Source of the DNA: Rhynchosporium graminicola
Taxonomy: Eukaryota; Ascomycota; Leotiomycetes; Helotiales; Ploettnerulaceae
NCBI GenBank assembly: GCA_900074885.1
Contig: FJUW01000041.1
Span: 332,555-396,554, forward strand
Direction of reading: 5' to 3'
DNA: 64,000 nucleotides
Part shown: positions 23,073 through 34,149 of the stretch, in pieces
How positions within the stretch are numbered: position 1 is the first letter of the stretch
Layout: every line of letters begins with the position of its first letter
Translations under genes and position numbers: made by a program
Notes under the pieces: generated by a model
Told to the model about the DNA's origin: nothing
The model's input: the letters and a program-made list of their open reading frames with translations, nothing else
The model's database searches: none

Positions 23073-25013
23073 GTAGAGTTCGGCCATTCGATATGGCAGT
23101 CAAGATCGTGATATGAGTAGGCTTGTTTATATCTACCTAGATTGAAGAGGGACTCGAATAAAATCCCCAAATATCTAAGAACCGATAAGCCAACTGATGA
23201 GTGCTCAAAAGCCACATAGGACTGCACACTATAAGACGTGGTCTTACGACACTCCTTCGGGCATTGCTCCGGTCGTAGACGGGAGGTGGGTTGCAAAGAA
23301 GGGCCTATCCTAAATTTTTGCGCCACTGTGATACTTGGAACTCCTTCTTGTTTTTGGAACTGTACAGCATTTTCAACCCAGTCACAAACTCTTTCCTTCC
23401 ATCCGCCATTCATCTTCTAAAATGAAACCACAGTCGGAAGCGTCGCATTGACGAGAGTTTCAGTAGTCGCATTTGGCGTGACGGTGATCGTTGTACCTTG
23501 GCCAAAGATAATCGTCTCTACGCACAAACGGTTCTATCATATTACATTATCATTATTTGTGCCCTTCTGGAGCTCTGGAGCCCAAGTCTTTTCATTCCTT
23601 GGAAATAATGCAAGGAATATCAATGGATTTACTCCACAATAAGTCCCGGTGGACATTGAGATGTGAGTGATTGTGAGGATGCGAAACGAGAATATTTTTC
23701 AAATCAGAAGAAATGTAACGGTGGGCATCTTCAAACTTGAACTTGAGACTAGCCGAATACCTTGAAACTCCGAGGAACTCTGAAAAGAATTTGTCAATTT
23801 CATTTTGGAGAAGCTTATCTCAATCCTTTTCGGACTGTATCATATTCACCTGCGTTGCACCTGCCAATATCATTCCAAATGTGCCCTTAGTTGCGATCCA
23901 ATTTTTGTCATTACCCTGGGCTCGCTAGGCACATGTCACGAAAGTATTTTCCGGGAGATTTGCAGAGCTGCGCGCTAACACTCTTAGCTCCCGTGGTTAG
24001 CGACCTCGTTTAAATTCCTGTCAGCGTTAACTACCTCCGTAGGTACCTAGGCAGGTACAGGATATCCCGATCTATTCACCTTTTGTGGTAGGCCGAAGGT
24101 CTCGATGAGAGTTCCGAAGGTATAGGACCTAGATCAATTTCGTATTCTATTATCACTGAAAGCATATATCTATTTATCTTGTAACAGATAATACGATCGA
24201 TTATGACTTGTATAAACTAGTGATTAAGTGAAGCAAACAGCCCCAGAACAGGTGTCTGCTTTGACGGACACTAGGTAACTAGTGAGCTAAAGTTCTGAAT
24301 AATTCGAATATTGATAATTTAGTATATATCCTTAACATATTATGCCTTAAGCTATAAATAGTCATAAAATTATTCATGCTATTAGACAATGGACACAGGA
24401 GCACTTGTGTCATTCCTGACCTAGCTATCCCTCTCTTGCTATCCATGCTATCCAAAACCTCGAGCACTTATAATGGCTTTGATATTACCAATTCCTCTTA
24501 GATCTATAATGTTTAGAGATTCCAGGTTTTTTTTTTCAAGGTTACTTCTAATTTCATAAGAATATTTTAATAGATATCTCTGAGATCTACATTTGATTCT
24601 AAATTTACGGGTTCAGCTAATAGATACCCGGAACAGGTGAATAATAGTTAGAAATTCACGAATTAGTGAAAAAGGAAATAAGTTCACGTACCTAAAGGTA
24701 ATAAGAATGTGACAAGGATTTAGTCTAGGTTACTCTACTCCTGTCAAGGTGAATTTGGAAACTGTCACCTAGTGCCCCTCTAGCTTCTTTGTCGTTCGTG
24801 AATCCGCTCCACGTATTTCCACTGTGAGTCACTTCACCCGCGTCATAGCAACTAGCCCATGTAGCCGCTTCTTTCTTATTTAAGGTTAGAATCAAGCTCC
24901 TACAGGAGCAGATCTCTTCCTTCTTCCAAAACCCCGCACCCTTCCTCACATCACAACCACGCCCACTATTTCGTCGCACACTCAACTCATTAACTCGTCT
25001 ACTCTACCTCATA
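23073..25013. other. Intergenic, partly AT-rich, between protease paralogues
   Basis: No intact gene. A possible LysM relic is on the minus strand at 23417-23656 (separate entry). From 24120 to 24720 the sequence is AT-rich but not strongly RIP-like. A small palindromic cluster of GGTACC-type words lies at 24038-24058. The last 150 bases are C-rich and pyrimidine-rich, probably the promoter and leader of the intact protease gene. Confidence 0.5.
23417..23656 (-). pseudogene. Possible LysM-type domain relic with Thr-rich tail
   Basis: An 80-codon minus-strand frame from ATG 23656 to TAG 23417. It reads YCGVNPLIFLALFP, then WAPELQKGTNNDNVI, two consecutive stops (TGA 23539-23537, TAG 23536-23534), NRLCVETIIFGQGTTI, and a Thr/Val-rich end. 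The C...NP...N...N-x-LCV spacing and the Thr-rich segment after it resemble the end of a LysM domain in secreted fungal proteins. The evidence is motif-level only, with no upstream signal peptide found. Could be chance. Confidence 0.3.
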
Positions 25014-26758
25014 ATGGGTGTCATCAAACGCAAGTTTGAGTCAACCTCTGCTAGCCGTGATGACTACGATCCTGGTTTGTACTCTTTACCCTTGGATTTC
25101 GAATCCTTCTAATCAGAATTTGTGTAGCAACAGGAGCATGTTCAATCGAATGCTTTGTCTCATTCCAAGACAAGTATCGTTTTGCTCCTTTAGGAAGAAT
25201 GACCACTCCTTGGCCGTATACGACCACGCGTGTTTCTCCAATGGCACGAGATATCAAACGGAAGATTACATCGGAGTACGAGGCTATTCTGCGAAAATAT
25301 GACATTACGATGGTAGACTCTCATATGCAGAGAATGTCACCCAAGCATACCACCGCAGAAGGCCGAGATGTCTTGATCATTGTCTCAGACGACCTGGACA
25401 CAACAAGGTGGTTAGCAGCAGCCACGGAAATCCAAGCTGCGATTGACAGAAGAGTTGGTATGGCCAACACCGATCTGAAAATGCGAGTTGAGATTCGGAA
25501 CTTTGAAGCAATGTATCGCGACTATAGTTTTGCGGTCAAGGCGGATACTCCCGAATGCCAGGTGCTCGCAAAGGCTCAGTCAATTGTTCATGCTGAACTT
25601 GCCAGATTGAATGCGACACAGTGGACCACTATCGGCTGCGCAATGCGAGGTCGGGAACGGGAAGATTCTGACAACAAGCCAACCGTCGTGGTCTGTTTTC
25701 CACCAGGATCGAAGTATCTTTACGACTACCTCGCGGGAAAAGTCGAAAGCGCATTGGAACCTCTCGACACCGCAAATAGCGGACTCGCTTTACAGGTGGA
25801 GTTTATGCCAGGGCTTCTTATCCCATCCATCAGTGCCGAAATGCGGCCAGCGGCGCCCGTATTCGCTGGTTATGATTACAAGCATCCGGACTGTGGCTTT
25901 TCTATTGGCCCCCGAGGGGCAAGAGACGCTGGAACCGCCGGGATTTGGGTCTGGTTCCGTAAACCTGGTCAGCCGAGACAACTTGCGATGCTCACATGTC
26001 ATCATGTCGTGGTCTCCGGCGACCCAGGCCGTCGAGCTGTTCACGATACATACGGCATAGGTCTTCAAGGTAATAATGTGCCCAATCCGATTGTAGTCGA
26101 CTACCCTGCACCTTTCGACGAAGCGTACACAGAGGAGGTACTCTCGAACCAAGCTAATCCTGCATTCAACACACCCGAGCAAGTCGCTAAAAACACCGAG
26201 AGTCTAGCCGGGATGAAAAAGATGAAGCAAGATGGTGGCTTTGGTAGAGTCATTCATGCTTCAGGTTACCATCGACGTGTTCAAGGTCGACGGATGGACT
26301 GGGCTATAATTGCAGTTCGTAACCCGAGCTTTCGCGGAACGAACGATGCTGTCCCTCGAACCGAATTGACGTTCGAGATGTTATGGAATAACAGAGTGAA
26401 CTACCAAGCGCAGGCTGGGACATTTATTTCGGGCATTGGTCCAGGCAATGAAGGTACGTGGGTAGTGAAGAAGGGTAGAACGACACGGGTTACAGTTGGC
26501 GAAATCACGGCACTGAAAACGATTTGTCATTGGCAGGACAATTCACAATCATACGAGGACGTGGCAGAGTTGTACAAGGGAGGAGATCCTTTCGCCACAG
26601 GTGGTGACTCTGGATCGATCGTCTATAATATGGAGAAGCAATGGGTCGGAATGATCATAGGCGAAAAGACAATAAGTTGCGCAGGCATTTTCACTCCAGT
26701 CGACGCACTTTTGGCGGACATCAGGGAGCAAACTGGTGGAAGCATTGAGCTACTCTAA
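25014..26758 (+). CDS. Trypsin-like serine protease with conserved N-terminal domain
   Basis: Two exons, 25014-25074 and 25128-26758, encode 563 aa; the 53-nt intron has a TCTAATC branch point. The C-terminal half is a chymotrypsin-fold peptidase. His313 is in LTCHHVV, Asp411 in RRMDWAII and Ser515 in GGDSGSIVYN, with family-like spacing of 98 and 104 residues. So the full triad is present. There is no signal peptide or membrane segment, which suggests an intracellular enzyme. Residues 1-280 form a separate region shared with the upstream pseudogene: leader MGVIKRKFE, TGACSIECFVSF, then an alpha/beta-looking part with SPKHTTAEGRDVLIIVSDD, MYRDYSFAVK and NKPTVVVCFPPGS. I cannot name that domain. 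Substrate and pathway unknown. Confidence 0.9.
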
Positions 26759-27685
26759 AATCACGAAGACGCGATACTGGGGAATTTTCACTGTACAATA
26801 GTCAGCGACGAGAAAAGCAAGATCTTCACAACAAGAAACTGCCTGTCTAGTTCGCCGAGCTCCATCTCGGGCTCAATTCTGACACGCGTAGAAACTTTCC
26901 AATTGTAGCTAATGTACCGTAGCCCTTATCTAGAACCGACATGTTTTTTCCACGCAAAGCAGCTTGGATTAAGTTATTCCGAAGTAAACTGTCTTGCTGA
27001 CGGAACACGTTCAAGGTCAATAGCTGAGCTACACGGCTACTGACGACCCTCCCTCGAGCTGAATACTTGTTATCATGAAAAGTCCACGACATAATCAGCA
27101 TCTAGGGAAAAGGAACCGATATTGACGAAGCTGAAAACACCTCGATAGGAAGTGCCAAGCCGCTTTCGTGACTGCGTGACTCCAAGTTCTTGATGAGTTA
27201 AAGTCTTGTAAGATTTTCATGACATTACTATAGCTACCGCGAGAAGTTCTGAAATCGTTTCATGACTTTGATATTCTCATATCGCGAGGTGAGCTAGTAG
27301 CAGGTGCCTCACTCCTTTCACATCGATAGCCTTGCTAGCAAAGTAGTATTATGACATTCCGGGATGTAGTTCTCAATCTAATTTCAAGAGCTCTGTCTTG
27401 TGAAATATGGCATGTACTAATAGTCTTGCCAGAATAAGAATAAGAACAAGAAAACTGAATTTTGATGATGTTTCGATTTTGTCTATCTATAGCCAGAAAA
27501 ACATCTAGCACAGCTTCAAGAGCTACTTGGGTATCTATTGTGACATGCCCGCACTTGTCTGTATGCTTTACTTGCATGATACCTAAAACCAGCAGCAAGT
27601 GTTTCCTTCCTGACGCCACCCATGCCAACTGATGTTACACCTCCTTTTCGCAGAACCTCAATCGTACAAGCACATCAATCACTCA
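26759..27685. other. Intergenic between convergent genes, no supported gene
   Basis: Short open frames on both strands have no signature. Base composition is near that of the genic half. It probably holds 3' regions of the protease and CLR2 genes. Confidence 0.5.
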
Positions 27686-29595
27686 TCACACTCCGAAGAA
27701 TGGCTGTCCTGTACTCATAAACTGACCCTCGGCCCTAGACACCTGTTCATCCGGAAACAAATCATCCGCCGGATCGCCCGCCAACCCACGACTAACCTTG
27801 AAATCAGCAGGAACAGCACCTCCCAAAGTATCAGCTCTATTCCTACGTCTCTGATTAGGTATTTTATCACCCTCGAGTCTCGAATTCATAGATTCGTTCA
27901 CGTCTTGGAATCTGCCCATTGCGATGTTCTGCTGGAATCTTTGCACGCCTTGTAGTATCGGTACGAGTGTTTGAGTATCGTACCAGCGGCCCTTGATGTC
28001 CGGTAGGCTTTTCATGACGGATTTTTCGAGTAGGTGCCAGTTGTATTGCATACCTGTGTTTGCTGCGGCGGCTACTTTGTTGCGGAAGTCCAGGTCGGCT
28101 TTCATTCGAGGAGGCAGATCTGGATTTGGGAACGTGGATCCATTGTTTTGTTTAGACATCTCGATCCACTTATAAACGTCCCCGACAATGATCACTGCCG
28201 TTGAATCAGGTAGGACTCGTTCAATGAGCTTGCTAACGACCAGAACTAAGATATCGACCCCATTATGTCCAATTGCTGGTGGGACTCTTAACCGGACAGG
28301 TTCCCCAACCCAGATCTTCTCACCGCCTAAGAACATGCCATTGTAGTGTACTTCGCCTGGACCTACGACAGCTTTCTCATTACGATCAAAGAATGAGTAG
28401 CTAGCGTCGATGCTTCGCGCAGCGAGTATACTACCATCCACCACGAGATCACGGACTTGTCCTGGGTATGGAGGTTGATTGATAACACGATCCCACGGGA
28501 CGCTTTCGAATGGCATGTTCTGGAGGGCAAACACGGTTGTGTTGGGCAAACTCCAAGCAAGCCATGGACGAAGTGAGCTCTCTTTGTCAATGATTCTGGT
28601 AGCTTGGGGCTCCATCGGATTCGATAGTGGCTGTATGAGATATCGGGGTTTGTAGTTATACAAGCCTCTCTTTGCAATAACGCCTAGACGCCAGTTATTT
28701 GCAGGCTGATTCTCCCACCATACAACCTCGCCTGGTCTGTATAGGTATGCGCCGCCAGCTTGACTATCGTACTGTTGCTCTGGAGATTGTGCCATGGGTT
28801 TCGCCTTTGCGGGTGCGGGTGCGGGTGTTGGTGCGGGAGTAGGTGCGGGTTTCGAAGCTGGCGGTGGATTCGAAAATGATGCAGCGAGAGTTTGTGGATT
28901 GGAGTGCGCGGGACTAATGACTTGGGGAATTGTATTGGACCCGAATTCTTCCTTATTGACCTCCAAGGGCAGCTCATCCTCTTTATCTGGACTACAGAGC
29001 TTGCACGAGCAGTTTGCCCTGTCTCCATCCTTGTCTGATTCTAGCCATAGTAGATGGGGTACGAAATCTGCAGGACTTCGAAACCTCTTCTTGCGTCCCT
29101 CAGGATGTCCATACAGATACGCATCCTGTCTTTCGTACACATTGTTGTATGGCTTGTATTTCTGATCATTCCCAGCCTTAGTTGCGAGGATCTTGTACTT
29201 CACATGCTCCCAGAGCTCATAGCCTTCTGGTAATTCCTTAAGGATCCATTTCCTACCTTTCACGCATTAGCGAAAAGCCAGCTTCTAGCATCGATCGTAA
29301 ACCTACGTTTCAAAGACTTATTATCGTCTGGCACCATGATATTCATCATCATTCCCCCAATCTTTCGTCTCCATTCCACAGCCTTTGCATCCTTGGGATC
29401 TAGCTTCTTGTAATGGTCCATAATAAGGAACTTTGACGTCGCTGTCTTTTCATTTCTAGGAGGCTTGGGCGTATCGTTCATCTGGGCTAGGCTTGGTTCA
29501 TTAGGCTCCCTGGCTCCATCTCTGCCAGTGAACGTCTCTCTGCATCCATCGGATCTTGTTGTCCAGCACTGGTACCAGGTGGTGGAGGTTGCCAT
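27686..29595 (-). CDS. CLR2: Transcription-silencing protein Clr2 (SHREC complex subunit)
   Basis: In fission yeast Clr2 is a subunit of the Snf2/HDAC repressor complex SHREC, needed for heterochromatic silencing. Minus-strand exons 29595-29307 and 29256-27686 (50-nt intron) encode 619 aa. The Clr2 transcription-silencing region spans about residues 95-190: DAYLYGHPEGRKKRFRSP, FVPHLLWLES and the cysteine set C179-x-C181-x2-C184. A Pro/Ala-rich linker (about 225-250; PTPAPTPAPAPAKAKP) follows. The Clr2 C-terminal region then begins with YRPGEVVWWENQPANNWRLG, a chromatin-reader-like start, and continues through VHYNGMFLGGEKIWVGEPVR. The gene lies about 350 bp from the edge of a large RIPed repeat block. 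Identity is by recognised family motifs; no sequence search was run. Confidence 0.85.
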
Positions 29596-29950
29596 TTCGC
29601 TGGTAGGTGCTACACAGAGCCGATCGATGGAGGGACAAGACAGATAGCGGTATTACTGCGGATCAAATTGATATTCCAGTCCTGTGAAAGTGCATAGCTG
29701 CTATTGTCCATTATTGTCTTCTGTTTAGGTCAACATTCGAACGGTCTGAGAGCTTCGAGATCGGCCACCGGAAAAACATATAGCCGACGCAGCATAAACC
29801 GACTGCCCTGATTGGTGGGCCGAGCTGAGCCTCTCGATTTTAGCACATCTCGATGCGACAACCTAATACCTAACGATAGTGAAGCAATACGATATGATAG
29901 TCTCTCGAACATCGGACTTATTATAACGTAGACTGCAAGCTCAAAACACG
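29596..29950. promoter_or_regulatory. CLR2 promoter and border of the RIPed block
   Basis: Ordinary composition with CpA/TpG present up to about 29950. After that the sequence becomes TpA-rich over the next few hundred bases. It is the last unmutated spacer before the repeat block. Confidence 0.5.
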
Positions 29951-30504
29951 ATGTTATGAAGTCTGGGAAGATACATTGGTAGATATGGATCTAGCAGCTG
30001 CGATGAACGATATAGGTAAGGTCATAGGCAAGCTCTCGCCCTGTAAAAAGGTGACCATTTCGATATGGAGAATTGGCTTTACTTTCTCAGGACTTTTCTG
30101 TATCTTCTCATAAATATAATGTGCATAACAATGTCACGTACCTTCTTTCGCAGTTATTATTCAGTAATCGAATACATGAGGTTCGCGGTGTCAGAATATT
30201 ACGCTAAGATATAATACCTTATATATCAGTCTAGCAGATCGTAATCAGCATTTAAAACTAGGTAGCAACTTGTAATGAAGATCCGAGACGTCTTAGAGGT
30301 ACTTATATTGTCTTAAAATAGATAAAAGTCAGACGATAAAGTAGATATTATTATTAAGATGATTAATAATAGAGCGTCTTGTATTTACTTAAATATTTCT
30401 AATTCATTTTAAAGCAGATATAAGGATTAGTCTAGACTAATTCTCCGTATCTTTGAAGAGTTATAAGCTATTTATCACGGGGCGAGTGCAAAGTGTATAG
30501 TGCA

Positions 30505-30665
30505 AACGGTATCTTTAATCAATAGGAAGAATTAGCTGAAGAGCGGAGGAGAATTCTTCCTTAATAGAAAAGGAGAAGACACGGTACTACTACCACTAGT
30601 GCCTTAGCGGTAGTAGTTAGCGAGATACTTAGCGTCGAGTATTATCCCGGGTGCAACTCGTTATA
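30505..30665 (-). repeat. Left arm of inverted repeat
   Basis: Read on the minus strand it begins TATAACGAGTTGCACCCG and shares the ATAATA run and the later CTAGYGGY...TTCTTC segment with the arm at 31326. The outer limit is approximate. Confidence 0.45.
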
Positions 30666-31325
30666 TTACTCCTCCTTTTAAACTAATCCCCTTCTAAAAA
30701 TTATTCTATAGCTATTATCTCTAAGCAAAGGCCTACTCGGCTTTATTATATTCGATATCCTTACGGCACTCACGCGAACTACTGCCTTTCCCTTTATATT
30801 ATCCTACTCCGTAGAAGAGTTAGAGGATACTAATAATAATCGACTACGTAAAGCTTAATAGTAGTATTAGCTTATCTAATACTTACTAGAGCTATACCTT
30901 ACGTATTTTCCTATATCCCTTTATACCTAACGTTTCTCACGGGAGGTTAGTACTACTTTCGTAGCTACTATATAACCGGTTTCCTAGTCTATTATATTAT
31001 CCGTTTTATAGATAGTCCTACTGCCCGAACTATTACTATTACTATTACTATTCGTACACACTAGGCCGAATTAATTTCCTAAGGATAGAAGTAACTGTAA
31101 GAAATCTTCGTAAGTCGTTAGTAGAACTATCTGCTTATCGACCTATTATCTAGTATATTTATCTAAACTACTTACTAAGGTAGTTATCTTCGTATTATCT
31201 AGCTAGGAGTCCGCTCCGGCCTAGAAGAGCGCTCGTTCGAATTATAGTAAGTATACTACTATTACTATTATTTCTTATCAGAACTTAATCAACTTTTATC
31301 TTACTTTCTTAACCTTATTCGGACT

Positions 31326-31490
31326 TGTGACGGGTTGCACCCGATAATATGCTTAACGCCTGAGGCGTCTACGCTAGTACCTGACGTATTATCGTACGTG
31401 TTCTAATACTACTGCCACTAGCGGCCGCGGTATTATCTTTTCTTCGAAGGGAAACCCTTATTTCTTCCTTCTCTCCTTAGTTAATTCTCC
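31326..31490 (+). repeat. Right arm of inverted repeat
   Basis: Begins TGTGACGGGTTGCACCCG, the form expected for an LTR start before RIP. The left arm shows TATAAC at the same place, consistent with G-to-A change. The outer limit is approximate. Confidence 0.45.
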
Positions 31491-32062
31491 TTATAATATA
31501 GACGAGCTTTGATACTATATACTTTATATTCGCCTTATAATATTAGAATTAACTTATTCCTAATATTCTTAATTAAATAAAGGAGGATCTGCTTTCGAGC
31601 AGTAGATAATTATAACGTTCCTGGTTCTGACTAGTACGCGGTATATAGGCTCGTCAGTTAGTATTAGCTATAAAGTAAAATAAATAAGAAGTTCGGTTCT
31701 TAATTAGAATTAAGATATTATAAGCAGGTATTAATTACTATATGAATTTGAGTACGAAGCTCTTATCTAATAGCAGAAGTGCTAGTCTTATATAGAGCCT
31801 TCGTTCCCTTATGCTAGCTATATAAGACCGTCTTGCAGAGTGTGTAAGCTCTCGCGACTTATCTAGTAGTCTAGTATATTACGTGATCCCGGATTACCTA
31901 TAGCTATAATACTATTATTACTGCAATATAAGTAGGCGTATAATACTACTTACTAGTTTATACTATAACTGTATTAGTGCCTTTCCTCTAATAGTACTAA
32001 CTCCTTCTAGTACTAAAACTCGTCTGGTATATACTACTAGGTAGTACTATTAGTATTCTAGT

Positions 32063-32330
32063 TATAACGACAGCTCACCTGAATATCACATGAGAAGAAG
32101 GATAGATAATAGGGCCTAAGTTCATAAGTATCCCGGCAGAACTAGTATCCGACCCGGTATAGTATCAGACTAGTACTAGTATATATATATAAGGTACTTT
32201 ATACCTTATCTCTCTTCTTCTTCCTTCCTTATCTTTTTGTTTTCTTTATAGTAGACTATATAAGATCGCTCTTAGCTTCCCTACTTATTTATTCTTACTT
32301 ATATACTGCTTTAAGTCTTATATTATTATA
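32063..32330 (+). repeat. 5' LTR of copy A
   Basis: 268 bp, beginning TATAACGACAGC (TGTAACGACAGC before RIP) and ending TATTATTATA. Matches the LTRs at 39572, 47524, 52989 and 60498. Confidence 0.9.
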
Positions 32331-34149
32331 TTAAACAAAAAGATTAAGATAGCCGGAGATAGCTTACTATAATATCTTATTACTAAGTTAGTTATTCGAT
32401 AATTACTCGTATATAGCCGAGATACTAGAGATCTCTTAGATAACTATGAATTAGGGTTTAATTTAGCTTATCGTAAATAGTATAATAGAGGAAGTCTTTA
32501 CTAACGCTCTTTTACTAACTTTCTTAGTATAAAGGAATTATAGATAGATTTTGAAGAAAGTATAATAAATACCTCGGAACTTTAACCTCTATATATCGCC
32601 GCCGAAATAGTCCTAATATACTCCTTTTTAAGCTATTAGAATAGCTCTTAACTAATAAACTAGAGACCTCTCTAGTTCTAAGGGGACTCGACGCGACTCC
32701 TCCTGCTCTACCTCTAAACCTAATCTATTATACTTTTCCTTACTCTAAATATCTCTTACCTTAGAGAATATTAATACTTTATTAAGGAAGTACTAATCGA
32801 GAGGGAAAGGAAAATAAAAGCGAAATTTATTAGGAGTATAATCGCTAAGTACTCTTACTACTATAAGTAACTCGAATCTGATCTATTCCCTCTTATAATA
32901 ATTAGCGGACTAAGAGGAGAAGAATAACTCTCTAGAAGATACTATAGATAAACTAATCTCTATATAAGATAAGTTCCTTATAAGAGTCCCTCGCTTATCT
33001 TCGACTCTCCTACTAGAACTAATATTATAATCTCTACGTATAGTAGAGATTAATAAGCTAATAAACTCTATTCCGATACGTAGTACCGAGAGAGAGGATA
33101 CTATTCCTAATAAACTATCTCTCTCCCTTAGTGCTGAATCAGTAGAGTTATACCTTAGGAAGTCTTATCTTACTAAGAAGATCCTACTCTTAGATAATAA
33201 GTCGGACTTTACTTTCCTCTAATAGAGAGTATCGATACGAGACTAGCTAGCTATAAATACTAACTATTACTCTATAGACTTCTCCCGGCGCGTTCTCGTA
33301 TAAGAACTAGTTATTAGATTAGCTAAGGAGTATCTTATACCTTAGTACCTTACTAATAAGTTTAAGACTAGTAATAAAATAATCTCCTTACTAGAAGAGA
33401 ACTTCCTTACTAGTTTAGAAGAAGATAACTATTATAATGCTTTCTATTACTTAGAAATATAATAACTTAGTTATATACGCGAGACTTTTATTAAGTTTTA
33501 TAGTCGATTTTAAAGCGCTACTATCTAAAGTAAGGTTAAAAAGAAAGAGTAATTCTTCTATATATAGGATAAGATTATATTATCCTTATATGCTTTAACT
33601 CTTATTATTAAACTAATATAAAATAAGAACTATACTTCTATAGTTAGATCTTTACTTTCTTTTAATACTAAATATTACTATAACTTAGAATATACTTATC
33701 CCGAGAAAGCTACTATCCCGGTATAGTACTATAAGCTTACTATTACTACTATAATCTCTACTAGTTCTACTTCTTACCGGTCCTTAAGCTTAGCCCCTTA
33801 ATAAATTACTCTTATACTATATATACGTACCTTTATCCCGGTATAGTCTAGTACTCCCTTTATACTAAAACGCTTTACTACCTCGACCGGAGAACCTCTT
33901 AGGTATTATAGTTATAGATAGCTTAGTTATATTAAGCTAGACTATCTTAACTCGCCTAAAGTTTAATTAATCGATGAATTTCCGGAAGAGGATTAAGTAA
34001 CTAAGAAAGTAGTAGAAGATATACCCTTCGAATCTGGACTAATACTAGAGGGAAATAATAAGGCCTAAGTAAAAACTCCTTCTTAAGTCTACGTAAGTAT
34101 AATCTCTCTAATCTAGACTTTAACTCTCTAATAGGAAGTAAGTAATTTA

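Larger units (their letters stand above)
29951..31610. repeat. RIP-mutated repeat, family not assigned
   Basis: AT-rich, CpA/TpG-poor DNA without open frames. It contains two diverged inverted copies of a repeat end: minus strand ending at 30665 (TATAACGAGTTGCACCCG read on minus) and plus strand starting at 31326 (TGTGACGGGTTGCACCCG). About 660 bp separate them. The interior could be gag-like low-complexity sequence, but I cannot assign it. Confidence 0.55.

Noticed and set aside
24038..24058. Palindromic GGTACC/CCTAGG cluster
   Set aside because: Too short to call an element; similar words are common in fungal intergenic DNA and no flanking duplication is seen.
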